DNA of 15,390 nucleotides from an uncultured Erysipelotrichaceae bacterium (GCA_900544435.1 UQVG01000015.1:1-15390), one strand, 5' to 3'. Counted from the first letter of the stretch, positions 6,697 to 13,999 are shown. The notes: generated from the letters alone by a model not told the origin. Numbers and translations are program-made.

Positions 6697-8013
6697 ATGA
6701 ATAATAATGATTTATTTGAAAAAGCGCCCATATCTAAAGCTTATTTTAAACTTGCTTTACCTGTTGTATTAAGCATGGTTATTTCTTTAGTCTATAATAT
6801 GGTTGATACATTTTTTGTGGCACAAACACAAAATACAAACCTTGTTGCCGGTGTTTCTCTATGTACCCCAATCTTTACCTTAATGATTGCTTTAGGAGAT
6901 ATCTTTGGCATTGGAGGAAGTTCTGTTATTTCTCGTTTGTTTGGACAAAAACAAGATGAAGAAGGAAAAAATGTCAGTGGGTTTTGTTTCTATGGAGCTA
7001 TTGTTTGTGGACTTATTGTTTCAATTATTATGATGATTGCTAGAAAACCGATTTTAACACTGCTTGGAACAAATCAAGCAACGCTTCCTTATGCCAGTCA
7101 ATATTATACTTACATGGCACTAGGTGCTACTTTGATTATTGTTTCCTTGACACCTAGTAATCTCATGAGAACAGAAGGATTGGCTACAGAATCCATGATT
7201 GGAACAATTACCGGTTCAATTGTTAATATGATTTTAGATCCTATTTTTATTCTTTATTTAAACATGGGAGCTGGAGGTGCAGCCATTGCTACTATTATTG
7301 GTTATTTTGCATCAGACCTTGTTTTTATTTATCTTACTTTAAAGAAAAGTAAAAAACTGTCTATTTCTTTAAAATATACACATATTACCAAAGATGAACT
7401 CATTTCTATTTTTACAATTGGTATTCCTGCTTCTATTACAAATTTAATGTCTAGCTTTGCAATGGCTATAACAAACAATTACTTAGTAGCCTTTGGAAAT
7501 GATAAAGTAGCAGCCATGGGAATTGTATTAAAAATCAATATGATTGTTTTACTTGTCATGATTGGTTTTGCTTTTGGTGCACAACCTTTAATTGGTTATA
7601 ATTATGGTGCTAAAAATACAAAACGTTTAAAAGAGATTATTAAATTTGATTTGCTGGTAGAAATTATTTTTGCTTTATGTACATCTATTACTTTAGCTTT
7701 ATTTACACCATCATTTATTAAAATCTTTATGAATGATTCTACAATTATTCAATCAGGAACTTTAATGTTAAGATTTCTACTTTTATCTTCTCCTTGTGTA
7801 GGCATTATTTTAGTTTTTACAACTTTATTTCAATCAGAGGGTAAAGCACTTCCTGCTTTATTACTTTCTATAGGAAGACAAGGAGTTGTTTTTGTTATTT
7901 GTATTATTGTTTTATCTCATATATTTGGTTATTATGGCATTATTTGTAGTCAAACAATTGCTGATATCTTAACAGCAATCTTGGCACTTGTTTTATATAA
8001 AGTATCTCAATGA
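6697..8013 (+). CDS. MATE-family multidrug/Na+ (or H+) antiporter
   Basis: A 438-residue, 12-helix protein with the MATE duplication. The first repeat opens LALPVVLSMVISLVYNMVDTFFVAQ, and the second, after the middle loop, has FTIGIPASITNLMSSFAMAITNNYLVAFG. GAQPLIGYNYGAKN is a family hallmark. It would export cationic or aromatic compounds using an ion gradient. The start is the ATG at 6697 with GAGAGG 7 bases upstream. The in-frame TTG at 6664 lies upstream of the predicted transcription start. It is transcribed away from a Crp-type regulator, with a class II operator between them, and is followed by its own terminator. Drug specificity cannot be read from sequence. Confidence 0.92.
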   Translation: MNNNDLFEKAPISKAYFKLALPVVLSMVISLVYNMVDTFFVAQTQNTNLVAGVSLCTPIFTLMIALGDIFGIGGSSVISRLFGQKQDEEGKNVSGFCFYGAIVCGLIVSIIMMIARKPILTLLGTNQATLPYASQYYTYMALGATLIIVSLTPSNLMRTEGLATESMIGTITGSIVNMILDPIFILYLNMGAGGAAIATIIGYFASDLVFIYLTLKKSKKLSISLKYTHITKDELISIFTIGIPASITNLMSSFAMAITNNYLVAFGNDKVAAMGIVLKINMIVLLVMIGFAFGAQPLIGYNYGAKNTKRLKEIIKFDLLVEIIFALCTSITLALFTPSFIKIFMNDSTIIQSGTLMLRFLLLSSPCVGIILVFTTLFQSEGKALPALLLSIGRQGVVFVICIIVLSHIFGYYGIICSQTIADILTAILALVLYKVSQ

Positions 8014-8043
8014 TAAAAAGATATCTTGTAGGATATCTTTTTA
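8014..8043. terminator. Bidirectional terminator between MATE and NERD genes
   Basis: 12-bp stem TAAAAAGATATC / GATATCTTTTTA with TTGTAG loop. The arm ends provide T runs on both strands. It includes the stop codon of the minus-strand NERD gene (8041-8043). Confidence 0.85.
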
Positions 8044-8619
8044 TTTTAATATATTTACAATCTTTTCTATTTGTTTTTTATTAAGCGTTTGTCCACCACG
8101 TGTATGTAATATACTATTTAATTCCCTTTCATTGTTAATCGTATAATCACTATCTATTGGACTATTCATATTGACAAATAATACATAACCATTTATCCAT
8201 AAATCAATACCATAATACTTCAAATATTCTTTTAATAAATAAATTTCTCTTTTTAATTGTTTAATAGGATTTCTCACTTCTTTTACATATTCATTATTTC
8301 CACTACTTATTTTATACTTATTCCAATATTCATCATCTTCATTTCCTTCAAGTTCGCCACTATAGTTCTTTACTTCAAAAATAAAGACACCATTTTTATT
8401 GATAACAACATAATCTAATTCTGTTTCTCTTCCATGAACAACAATTTCTACATTATTAAAGAGAATATCTTGTTCATTGAGATATTGTTGAATCATTTTA
8501 CCAGCAAGTATCTCTCCTTCTTTACCTGCTCTTTCTTTTCCATCTTCTTCAGTACGTGGCAATAAAAAAATCAGTAAAACGATTACGAGTAAAAATAACA
8601 TTATTATTTCTATATTCAT
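8041..8619 (-). CDS. Membrane-anchored NERD-domain protein (putative nuclease)
   Basis: A 192-residue protein. One N-terminal hydrophobic helix (about 5-20) is followed by a NERD domain (about 30-150): GKEGE at 32-36, TELDYVVINKNGVFIFEVKNYSG with D69, E82 and K84, and NPIKQLKRE. The D...ExK arrangement is that of PD-(D/E)XK-type nucleases, the fold proposed for NERD (nuclease-related) domains. Activity has rarely been tested. The topology would leave a short N-terminus outside and the NERD domain inside. I chose the ATG at 8619 because AGGTGATC, which matches the 16S rRNA tail, lies 6 bases upstream. A GTG at 8628 sits on the predicted transcription start. The gene lies downstream of the LCP terminator with its own promoter, so it is probably a separate unit. 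Confidence 0.8.
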   Translation of the reverse strand: MNIEIIMLFLLVIVLLIFLLPRTEEDGKERAGKEGEILAGKMIQQYLNEQDILFNNVEIVVHGRETELDYVVINKNGVFIFEVKNYSGELEGNEDDEYWNKYKISSGNNEYVKEVRNPIKQLKREIYLLKEYLKYYGIDLWINGYVLFVNMNSPIDSDYTINNERELNSILHTRGGQTLNKKQIEKIVNILK

Positions 8620-8635
8620 GATGATCACCTATATC

Positions 8636-8644
8636 ATTATAACA
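8636..8644 (-). promoter_or_regulatory. Extended -10 promoter of the NERD gene
   Basis: Minus-strand TGTTATAAT, the same 9-mer as at the PAS and MerR genes. Predicted transcription start near 8629 leaves a leader of only about 10 bases that carries the AGGTGAT ribosome site. It overlaps the T run of the upstream LCP terminator. Confidence 0.6.
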
Positions 8645-8675
8645 AAAAAATTACAAGGTTTATGCACCTTGTAAT
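8644..8675 (-). terminator. Rho-independent terminator of the LCP gene
   Basis: Perfect 10-bp stem (plus-strand arms ATTACAAGGT and ACCTTGTAAT, loop TTATGC) followed on the minus strand by seven T. The LCP stop codon (8660-8662) lies at the loop. Confidence 0.92.
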
Positions 8676-10174
8676 CCTTTTATATCTTGATCAGTAATTC
8701 TTTTACCTGCTTCTATTTTATTAATAACTTTAATAATACCATTTAAAGACTTTTTATTTGGTTTAATAGTATCACACTTTTTACCTTTCATAGAATAAGT
8801 CTTATATGAAATTTCTGATTCTCCTGTAAGTTGAACATTATACATTTTCCATTTAGCCATATCATCTAATTGCATTTGAACAAGTGATTTTATATCTTCT
8901 GATGACATATTTGTTTCAAAGCATCCTTCTACAGCTTGTAAAATATTTGAATAATTTGTAATAATCTTAGGAGATATTGCTTTATTGATCATTGCTTTAA
9001 GTAATCTTTGTTGATTTCTTCCTCGATCAAAATCTCCTCTAGGTAAAGAATATCTTTCTCTAACAAAGCATAATGCTTTATCACCATTCATTTCATTAAT
9101 TCCTTTTTTAATATGATAATGTCCATGTAAGGTTGTAAAATCATATGGTGAATCAATAGTAACACCACCTAAAGCATCAATAATATTTGTAATTCCACTG
9201 AAATTTGTTTTAGCATAATAATTCACTTTTAAATCTAAGAAATCTTCTATTGTAGAAATCGTTTCATTAATTCCATACATTGCTGAATGGGTTAATTTAT
9301 CCATTTTACCATTTTTATGCAAATTAACTTGTGTATCTCTAGGAATAGAAACAATTAATATTTGTTTTTGAATTGGTGAAACACATACTGCCAAATTAAC
9401 ATCAGCTCTTGAAATTGCTGAAACAGTACCATAAGTATCTATACCTGTCATATAAACAATAAATGGATTTTTAGTCACATTTGTTTCTTGTGTCACTGAA
9501 TTCAATTTTTCTTGAATCTCTACTTTATATAAACTTTTTAAATTTTCAGAAATTCCTTCATGATTAGCCTCCAATAAAGCCATATAAGCATTATCAGCAA
9601 CAATGACATCAACATCTTCATCCATAATAGCATCACCTAATGAAGAATAATCTTTATAATCTTTTGTTTGAAATTCTTTTTTTGTTTTATCTTCAATTTC
9701 AGCAATAGCCGATGTAATATTCTTTGAGCCTTTTTCACTAGCAATTCCAATTTCTGTATTATCCTCTATATCACTTAAACTTTGATAAATACTATCTTTT
9801 TTAACATACATACAAATAACTCTTGTTTGTGTAAAAGAACCTGTAATATTAGATAAAAAACTATTTCCTTTAAATGCCATTACTGAAACAAATCCTAAAG
9901 CAATACTTAAAGCTAATGATAAAAGTTTTCCAAAAACTAATCTTGTATATTTATTTTCTCTCTTTTTCTTTCTAATACCTGATTTAATTAATATTGAACT
10001 TAAAAGCCATAATAGAAAAATAACAACTACAAGCGCAATAAAATACTTAAATGGTAACATTTTTAATATATAAATGCATCCTAAAAAGATGATTGAAACA
10101 ATAAATTGTATTAACAATAAAATACGTCTTGAAAACAATTTAGACATAAAACTTCTTTTCTTTTTTTTAGCCAT
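8660..10174 (-). CDS. LytR-CpsA-Psr (LCP) family cell-wall polymer ligase with extra N-terminal domain
   Basis: A 504-residue protein. It has a basic N-terminus, three membrane helices (about 17-37, 42-64 and 80-102), an extracellular region of about 115-232 that resembles a truncated solute-binding-protein lobe (NTEIGIASEKGSKNI, then DYSSLGDAIMDEDVDVIVAD), then the LCP catalytic domain (about 236-395). LCP hallmarks are GIDTYG, SRADVNLAV (R256, D258), SIPRDT (R279, D280), H296, VRERY (R372, R374) and GDFDRGRNQQR (D381, R384, R386). LCP enzymes transfer teichoic acids or other glycopolymers from undecaprenyl phosphate to peptidoglycan, outside the membrane. Three helices plus the inserted domain make it longer than the usual one-helix LCP of about 300-350 residues. 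The ribosome site is GAGGGT, 6 bases before the ATG. It has its own promoter and terminator. Confidence 0.92.
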   Translation of the reverse strand: MAKKKKRSFMSKLFSRRILLLIQFIVSIIFLGCIYILKMLPFKYFIALVVVIFLLWLLSSILIKSGIRKKKRENKYTRLVFGKLLSLALSIALGFVSVMAFKGNSFLSNITGSFTQTRVICMYVKKDSIYQSLSDIEDNTEIGIASEKGSKNITSAIAEIEDKTKKEFQTKDYKDYSSLGDAIMDEDVDVIVADNAYMALLEANHEGISENLKSLYKVEIQEKLNSVTQETNVTKNPFIVYMTGIDTYGTVSAISRADVNLAVCVSPIQKQILIVSIPRDTQVNLHKNGKMDKLTHSAMYGINETISTIEDFLDLKVNYYAKTNFSGITNIIDALGGVTIDSPYDFTTLHGHYHIKKGINEMNGDKALCFVRERYSLPRGDFDRGRNQQRLLKAMINKAISPKIITNYSNILQAVEGCFETNMSSEDIKSLVQMQLDDMAKWKMYNVQLTGESEISYKTYSMKGKKCDTIKPNKKSLNGIIKVINKIEAGKRITDQDIKGLQGA

Positions 10175-10198
10175 TAAAACACCCTCTTAACAGAAAAC

Positions 10199-10227
10199 AT
10201 TTTAGCACATAAAGATTACTTATTCAA
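10199..10227 (-). promoter_or_regulatory. Sigma-A-type promoter of the LCP gene
   Basis: Minus-strand TTGAAT (10227-10222), 17 bp, TAAAAT (10204-10199), with a TGC extended -10. Predicted start near 10192 gives a leader of about 18 bases containing the ribosome site. Confidence 0.7.
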
Positions 10228-10252
10228 TTCAAGCTAAAAGACATAAAACAAC

Positions 10253-10280
10253 AAAAAGAACTAGATTTAACTCTAGTTCT
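10253..10280 (-). terminator. Rho-independent terminator of the YchF-sortase operon
   Basis: 9-bp stem (plus-strand arms AGAACTAGA and TCTAGTTCT), followed on the minus strand by TTTTTGTTGTTTT. The sortase stop TAG (10273-10275) lies inside the stem. Confidence 0.88.
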
Positions 10281-11034
10281 CCATCTTTTCATTTACAGGA
10301 TCAATTCCTTTTCTTTGTAAAATTGCATGTACAACATTTCTTTTACCACTTTCACTTCCTGCAGAAGTACATGTTGATAAAGTAATCACTGATTGTACTT
10401 GAGATTGATCAAAATCTACATTAATAGAAGATGTTTTAACCATTTCTTGTACAAATGAAGCTGTATCAACAATATGTGTATTATATAAAACACTTGATTC
10501 AGAAATAATATGTCCTACAACTACTTTATATTGGCTTACTGTCCCATCTGGTAAATAGATATAAATATAAGGATGTTTTTTAGCAAAGCTTTGGTCTGTA
10601 TATGATTTAATATTATTAAACATTGAACCATTTTTCATATTATGTCCATAAATAACTGTATTAAAATCATTAAATGGATCTTCATTTTCACTTGCTACAA
10701 AAATACTTCCTGCATTTAATTTTTTATGATCTATATCACTATGAATATAAGTATCATTTGTTTCACCTTGTAAAACAGGATAATTAACATTCGTATCTGG
10801 AATTTGAATCCATGCTTTTACATCTTTATTTCTTTGTAAAAGCTCATCCCAATTAATTTGTAAGTAACTTTCTTTTTCTTCAGGATCAGTTTCTTTTGTA
10901 TAATCTTTAGCAATTTCACCATAATCATCATCTATTTTTTTATAATTCAAATAAATATTAACTAAATTATAAGCCGAATAACAAAATACACAAACACAGA
11001 CAGTCAGTAAAATATATCTAATTGCTTTTTTCAT
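10273..11034 (-). CDS. srtB: Class B sortase
   Basis: A 253-residue protein with an N-terminal signal anchor (about 5-29), a helical spacer, and a sortase beta-barrel. The catalytic triad is complete: H131 in YGHNMKNGSMF, C222 in TLSTCTSAG, and R232 in GKRNVVHAIL. The spacing, the WIQIPDTNVNYPVLQ segment and the extended helix between strands match class B sortases, which attach proteins with NPQTN-like sorting signals to peptidoglycan or pilins. No sortase substrate or pilin is present in the window, so its partners lie elsewhere. Its ATG overlaps the YchF stop by one base (TAATG) and no purine-rich ribosome site precedes it, so it probably depends on translation of ychF. Confidence 0.9.
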   Translation of the reverse strand: MKKAIRYILLTVCVCVFCYSAYNLVNIYLNYKKIDDDYGEIAKDYTKETDPEEKESYLQINWDELLQRNKDVKAWIQIPDTNVNYPVLQGETNDTYIHSDIDHKKLNAGSIFVASENEDPFNDFNTVIYGHNMKNGSMFNNIKSYTDQSFAKKHPYIYIYLPDGTVSQYKVVVGHIISESSVLYNTHIVDTASFVQEMVKTSSINVDFDQSQVQSVITLSTCTSAGSESGKRNVVHAILQRKGIDPVNEKMEN

Positions 11035-12134
11035 TATACATTAAATTTAAACAACATGATGTCTCCATCTTGACCTACATATTGTTTACCTTCTTGTCTA
11101 ATTTTTCCAGCTTCTTTTAAAGCTTGTTCACTACCATATTTTACTAAATCATCAAAACTATAAGTTTCTGCTTTAATAAAACCTCTTTGGAAGTCACTAT
11201 GAATAATTCCTGCCATTTCTGGAGCAGTCATTCCTTCTTTAAATGTCCATGCTCTTACTTCTTGTACTCCAGCTGTAAAATAAGTTCTAAGACCTAATAA
11301 GCTATAAGCTTCTTTAATTAATTTATCAAGACCACTTTCTTCAATACCTAAATCTTGCATAAACATAGCTTTTTCTTCTTTATCCATTCCTACTAATTCA
11401 GCTTCAATTTTTGCACAAATAGGAACAACGTCGCTACCTTCTTCTTTCGCAAATTCTAAAACTTGAACATAATATGGATTTTGCATTGGATCTTCTAAAT
11501 CTTCTTCACCTAAGTTAGCTACATAGATTAATGGTTTCATTGTAAGTAAAGTATATTGTTTGACAATTAACATTTCTTCTTTATCAAATTCAATACTTCT
11601 TGCTGGTTTATTTGCTTCTAATGTTGGTTTTAATTTTTCTAAAACACTCATTTCAGCTTTAGCTTCTTTATCTCCTGATTTAGCTTTCTTTTCTAAACGT
11701 CCAATACGTTTTTCAACTGTTTCTAAATCAGCCATGATCAATTCTAAATTAATTGTTTCAATATCTCTAATAGGATCTACATCACCATCAACATGTGTAA
11801 CATCCTTATCTCTAAAACATCTTACAACCTCACAAATTGCATCCGTTTCTCTGATATTTCCTAAGAATTTATTACCTAATCCTTCTCCTCTACTTGCACC
11901 TCTTACAAGACCTGCAATATCCGTAAATTCAAAAGTTGTTGGAACTGTCTTTTTAGGTTCAATCATTTCTGTTAATTTATCTAAACGATAGTCTGGTACT
12001 TCTACGACACCTACATTTGGATCAATTGTCGCAAACGGATAGTTTGCTGCTTCTACTTGTGCATTTGTAATTGCGTTAAATAATGTTGACTTACCTACAT
12101 TTGGTAATCCTACAATACCTGCTGTTAATGCCAT
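11034..12134 (-). CDS. ychF: Ribosome-associated P-loop ATPase YchF/OLA1
   Basis: A 366-residue protein of normal family length. It has the P-loop GLPNVGKS (residues 9-16), switch II DIAGLVRGASRGEGLGNKFL, and a YVANLGEED motif in place of the NKxD guanine-specificity motif, which agrees with the ATP preference known for YchF. A coiled-coil insert follows (about 125-190), then a C-terminal TGS domain (residues after about 275; HSDFQRGFIKAE). YchF binds ribosomes and is a conserved housekeeping protein linked to stress responses. I chose the ATG at 12134, with GAGGAG 8 bases upstream. The GTG at 12143 overlaps the ribosome site. It is the first gene of a two-gene unit with sortase B. Confidence 0.96.
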   Translation of the reverse strand: MALTAGIVGLPNVGKSTLFNAITNAQVEAANYPFATIDPNVGVVEVPDYRLDKLTEMIEPKKTVPTTFEFTDIAGLVRGASRGEGLGNKFLGNIRETDAICEVVRCFRDKDVTHVDGDVDPIRDIETINLELIMADLETVEKRIGRLEKKAKSGDKEAKAEMSVLEKLKPTLEANKPARSIEFDKEEMLIVKQYTLLTMKPLIYVANLGEEDLEDPMQNPYYVQVLEFAKEEGSDVVPICAKIEAELVGMDKEEKAMFMQDLGIEESGLDKLIKEAYSLLGLRTYFTAGVQEVRAWTFKEGMTAPEMAGIIHSDFQRGFIKAETYSFDDLVKYGSEQALKEAGKIRQEGKQYVGQDGDIMLFKFNV

Positions 12135-12163
12135 CTTTTTCACTCCTCTTTTTTTACCTCTTT

Positions 12164-12192
12164 ATTGTAATGAAAAATACCCATAAAAGCAA
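12164..12192 (-). promoter_or_regulatory. Candidate promoter of the ychF-sortase operon
   Basis: Minus-strand TTGCTT (12192-12187), 17 bp, TACAAT (12169-12164). Predicted start near 12157, about 23 bases before the ychF ATG. Confidence 0.55.
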
Positions 12193-12231
12193 TATTTTCG
12201 TTTTGTCATTTTTTTTCATTTAAAATTATTT

Positions 12232-12237
12232 TATAAT
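12232..12237 (+). promoter_or_regulatory. -10 element of the Smr-PAP2 operon
   Basis: Consensus TATAAT, with start predicted near 12244. The only -35-like hexamer, TTGTCA at 12203-12208, is 23 bp away, which is too far. The start would fall at the beginning of the GAGGTGAT ribosome site, so the exact promoter is uncertain. Confidence 0.4.
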
Positions 12238-12255
12238 AAGCAACGAGGTGATTTC

Positions 12256-12480
12256 ATGTTATCAACAATAGATTTGCACGGATGTAGTCAAAGTGAAGCT
12301 AAAGTAAAACTAGATCATTTTTTAAAAGGAACTTCAATTCTTGTTAAAGAAGTGACAATTGTTCATGGATATTCTTCTTCTATTCTTTTAAATTATGTTA
12401 GAAAAAAATATTCACATCCAAGAATTGAAAGAAAAATACTGACACTTAATAAAGGAGAAACAGTTTTTATCTTAAAATAA
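12256..12480 (+). CDS. Free-standing Smr-domain protein
   Basis: A 74-residue protein consisting only of a small Smr (MutS2-related) domain: TIDLHGCSQSEAK with the DLHG motif (residues 6-9), then VKEVTIVHGYSS, where the usual HGxG is HGYS, then LLNYVRKKY. Smr domains occur at the C-terminus of MutS2 or alone, bind nucleic acids, and in several cases cut branched DNA or RNA. The altered second motif may reduce or change activity. The ribosome site GAGGTGAT precedes the ATG by a few bases. The stop overlaps the start of the PAP2 gene (TAATG), implying coupled translation. It is divergent from ychF. Confidence 0.85.
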   Translation: MLSTIDLHGCSQSEAKVKLDHFLKGTSILVKEVTIVHGYSSSILLNYVRKKYSHPRIERKILTLNKGETVFILK

Positions 12481-12950
12481 TGGAAAAATTTTATCAAAAT
12501 AATCTCAATTTCATCCGTCAACATCATTTAGATAAAATATGTGTTGTACTTGCTAAGACAACACCTTATCTTACTGCAATACTTTACGCACTAACACTTT
12601 TAATATTATTTATCAATCATTCATCAAAATTATTAATAACAATTATTAAACCATTAAGTTCTTTTTTAATTGTAACAATCATTAGAAAACTCTATGATCG
12701 TCCACGTCCATGTATAACATTTAATATTGAACCACTTGTAGGTCATAAAACTGGAGAATCATTTCCTAGTCGTCATACTGTAAGTGCTTTTGCAATTGCT
12801 TTTGCCTTATTAAATATTAATATTTATTTAGGAGTCATTGCTTTAATTATTGCATGTATTGTAGGGTTATCAAGAATTATTTGTGCTGTTCATTTTATAA
12901 GCGATGTTCTTTGTGGTTTTTTAATTGCATTTATCATTTATTTAATATAA
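12480..12950 (+). CDS. PAP2-family membrane phosphatase
   Basis: A 156-residue integral membrane protein with about five helices. All three catalytic blocks of the PAP2/type 2 phosphatidic acid phosphatase superfamily are present: R69-x6-RP (R69 to P77), PSRHT (residues 96-100), and SR-x5-H-x3-D (S131, R132, H138, D142), with H99 and H138 as the expected catalytic histidines. Members remove phosphate from lipid phosphates such as phosphatidic acid or undecaprenyl pyrophosphate. Given the many wall-polymer genes nearby, recycling of undecaprenyl carrier (BcrC-like) is plausible but not shown. The ATG overlaps the Smr stop. The only purine-rich site (AAAGGAG) is about 20 bases upstream, so translation is probably coupled. 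Confidence 0.9.
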   Translation: MEKFYQNNLNFIRQHHLDKICVVLAKTTPYLTAILYALTLLILFINHSSKLLITIIKPLSSFLIVTIIRKLYDRPRPCITFNIEPLVGHKTGESFPSRHTVSAFAIAFALLNINIYLGVIALIIACIVGLSRIICAVHFISDVLCGFLIAFIIYLI

Positions 12951-12976
12951 CGAAATTTTTATTTCGTTATTTTTTT
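12948..12976 (+). terminator. Rho-independent terminator of the Smr-PAP2 operon
   Basis: 9-bp stem TAACGAAAT / ATTTCGTTA with TTTT loop and seven T afterwards. It begins on the PAP2 stop codon. Confidence 0.92.
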
Positions 12977-13012
12977 ACTAAAATAAAAAGAAAAACATCA
13001 AAAAATTGTCTA

Positions 13013-13018
13013 TATAAT
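13013..13018 (+). promoter_or_regulatory. Candidate -10 of the PD-(D/E)XK gene
   Basis: TATAAT in the 86-base gap after the Smr-PAP2 terminator. No convincing -35 is visible, and the predicted start falls at the AGGAGG ribosome site, so confidence is low. Confidence 0.35.
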
Positions 13019-13036
13019 AATAGGAGGAAAAATTAT

Positions 13037-13972
13037 ATGGATAAAGTATTAGAAATCACATCAAATGATCATATCATCATGATTGATAAACTCTGTAAAA
13101 GAATATTAGGTCATCCAGAAATTTTAGGAAGAATTATCAAAGGTTTTATTAAAGAAGCTAAAGATGTATCTCTAGAAGAAATCATTGGAATAATTAAAGG
13201 AAATGATGGTTTTCAACAATTAAATAATGTAATAGATATTCCCTATCATGGAAAAGTAGAATTTGATTATTTCTGTTATATCAACTTACCACAAAAAGAG
13301 GGTACATCAAAAAGAATCTATCTAGATGTTGAAATACAAAATGTAGAAAATCCAGGCTATGCTCTATTAACAAGAGGAAATGATTATCTTTCAAGAATGA
13401 TTACCAGTCAAAATGGTAAAGAATATGATTATCGAAATTATGATGGAATGAAAAAAGCCTATGTGATATGGATACTGCCACAGGCAGCTAGAAAAAGAGA
13501 TGGACATGTTAATCGTTATAAAACAACTGAAGAAAATATCAGTGGAGCAACAATTGAAAGGTTAGATAGCTATGATAAAAATGAACAGATTATGATATAC
13601 TTAAATAAAGATCATAAGCTAGAAGACAAGTATGAAAGCAGTGATTGGATAAAGACACCATTAGTCATATTTTTTAATAATACATACGATCTTTTAGTAA
13701 AAAAAGATGTCATGAAAAAATATAAATTTAAAGAAATAGAGAAGGAGGTTGAAAAGATGTGTAATTTAGGAGAAATGATAGCGAGAGAGAATATAGAAAA
13801 AGGACATTCTATGGGATTGGAACAAGGACTTGAACAAGGACAAAAATTAGAAAGAATTACATCGATTAAAAATTTAATGAAAAAAATGGCAATACCATTA
13901 GATAAAGCGATGGACTTATTAGATTTATCCAGCGTAGAAAAGGAAGAAATGAAAAAATATTTTCAATCTTAA
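13037..13972 (+). CDS. PD-(D/E)XK nuclease-family protein (Rpn / 'transposase' PF12784-like)
   Basis: A 311-residue protein. Residues about 10-225 match the PD-(D/E)XK family often labelled a transposase or recombination-promoting nuclease: VEFDYF with D77 as the probable first metal ligand, then YLDVEIQNV with D97, E99 and Q101 (an ExQ in place of ExK, common in this family), then YLSRMITSQ and the predicted strand AYVIWILPQ. The C-terminal tail has the family's charged helix with repeated GLEQGLEQG, ending in a short helical domain (PLDKAMDLLDLSSVEKEEM). Rpn proteins promote RecA-independent recombination and have been linked to phage defence, but this member's role is unknown. The start is the ATG at 13037 with AGGAGG 9 bases upstream. 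The frame is open back to 12854, but that stretch overlaps the PAP2 gene and its terminator. No inverted repeats or target duplication flank it. Confidence 0.85.
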   Translation: MDKVLEITSNDHIIMIDKLCKRILGHPEILGRIIKGFIKEAKDVSLEEIIGIIKGNDGFQQLNNVIDIPYHGKVEFDYFCYINLPQKEGTSKRIYLDVEIQNVENPGYALLTRGNDYLSRMITSQNGKEYDYRNYDGMKKAYVIWILPQAARKRDGHVNRYKTTEENISGATIERLDSYDKNEQIMIYLNKDHKLEDKYESSDWIKTPLVIFFNNTYDLLVKKDVMKKYKFKEIEKEVEKMCNLGEMIARENIEKGHSMGLEQGLEQGQKLERITSIKNLMKKMAIPLDKAMDLLDLSSVEKEEMKKYFQS

Positions 13973-13999
13973 AAGAACGTGCAAATTACACGTTCTTTT
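13971..13999. terminator. Hairpin shared by convergent PD-(D/E)XK and LTA-synthase-like genes
   Basis: Perfect 11-bp stem AAAAGAACGTG / CACGTTCTTTT with a 7-base loop. The left arm starts in the PD-(D/E)XK stop, and the loop holds the first bases of the convergent gene's stop (13986-13988). On the plus strand it is followed by GTTTATTA. The T runs are part of the stem, so strength is moderate. Confidence 0.75.

Noticed and set aside
11560..11991. Plus-strand reading frame of 143 codons
   Set aside because: It is antisense to ychF, has low-complexity Ser/Leu-rich composition and no ribosome site, so it is a shadow of the real gene.
12854..13036. N-terminal extension of the PD-(D/E)XK protein
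   Set aside because: It overlaps the PAP2 gene in another frame and crosses its terminator. The ATG at 13037 has AGGAGG at the right distance.
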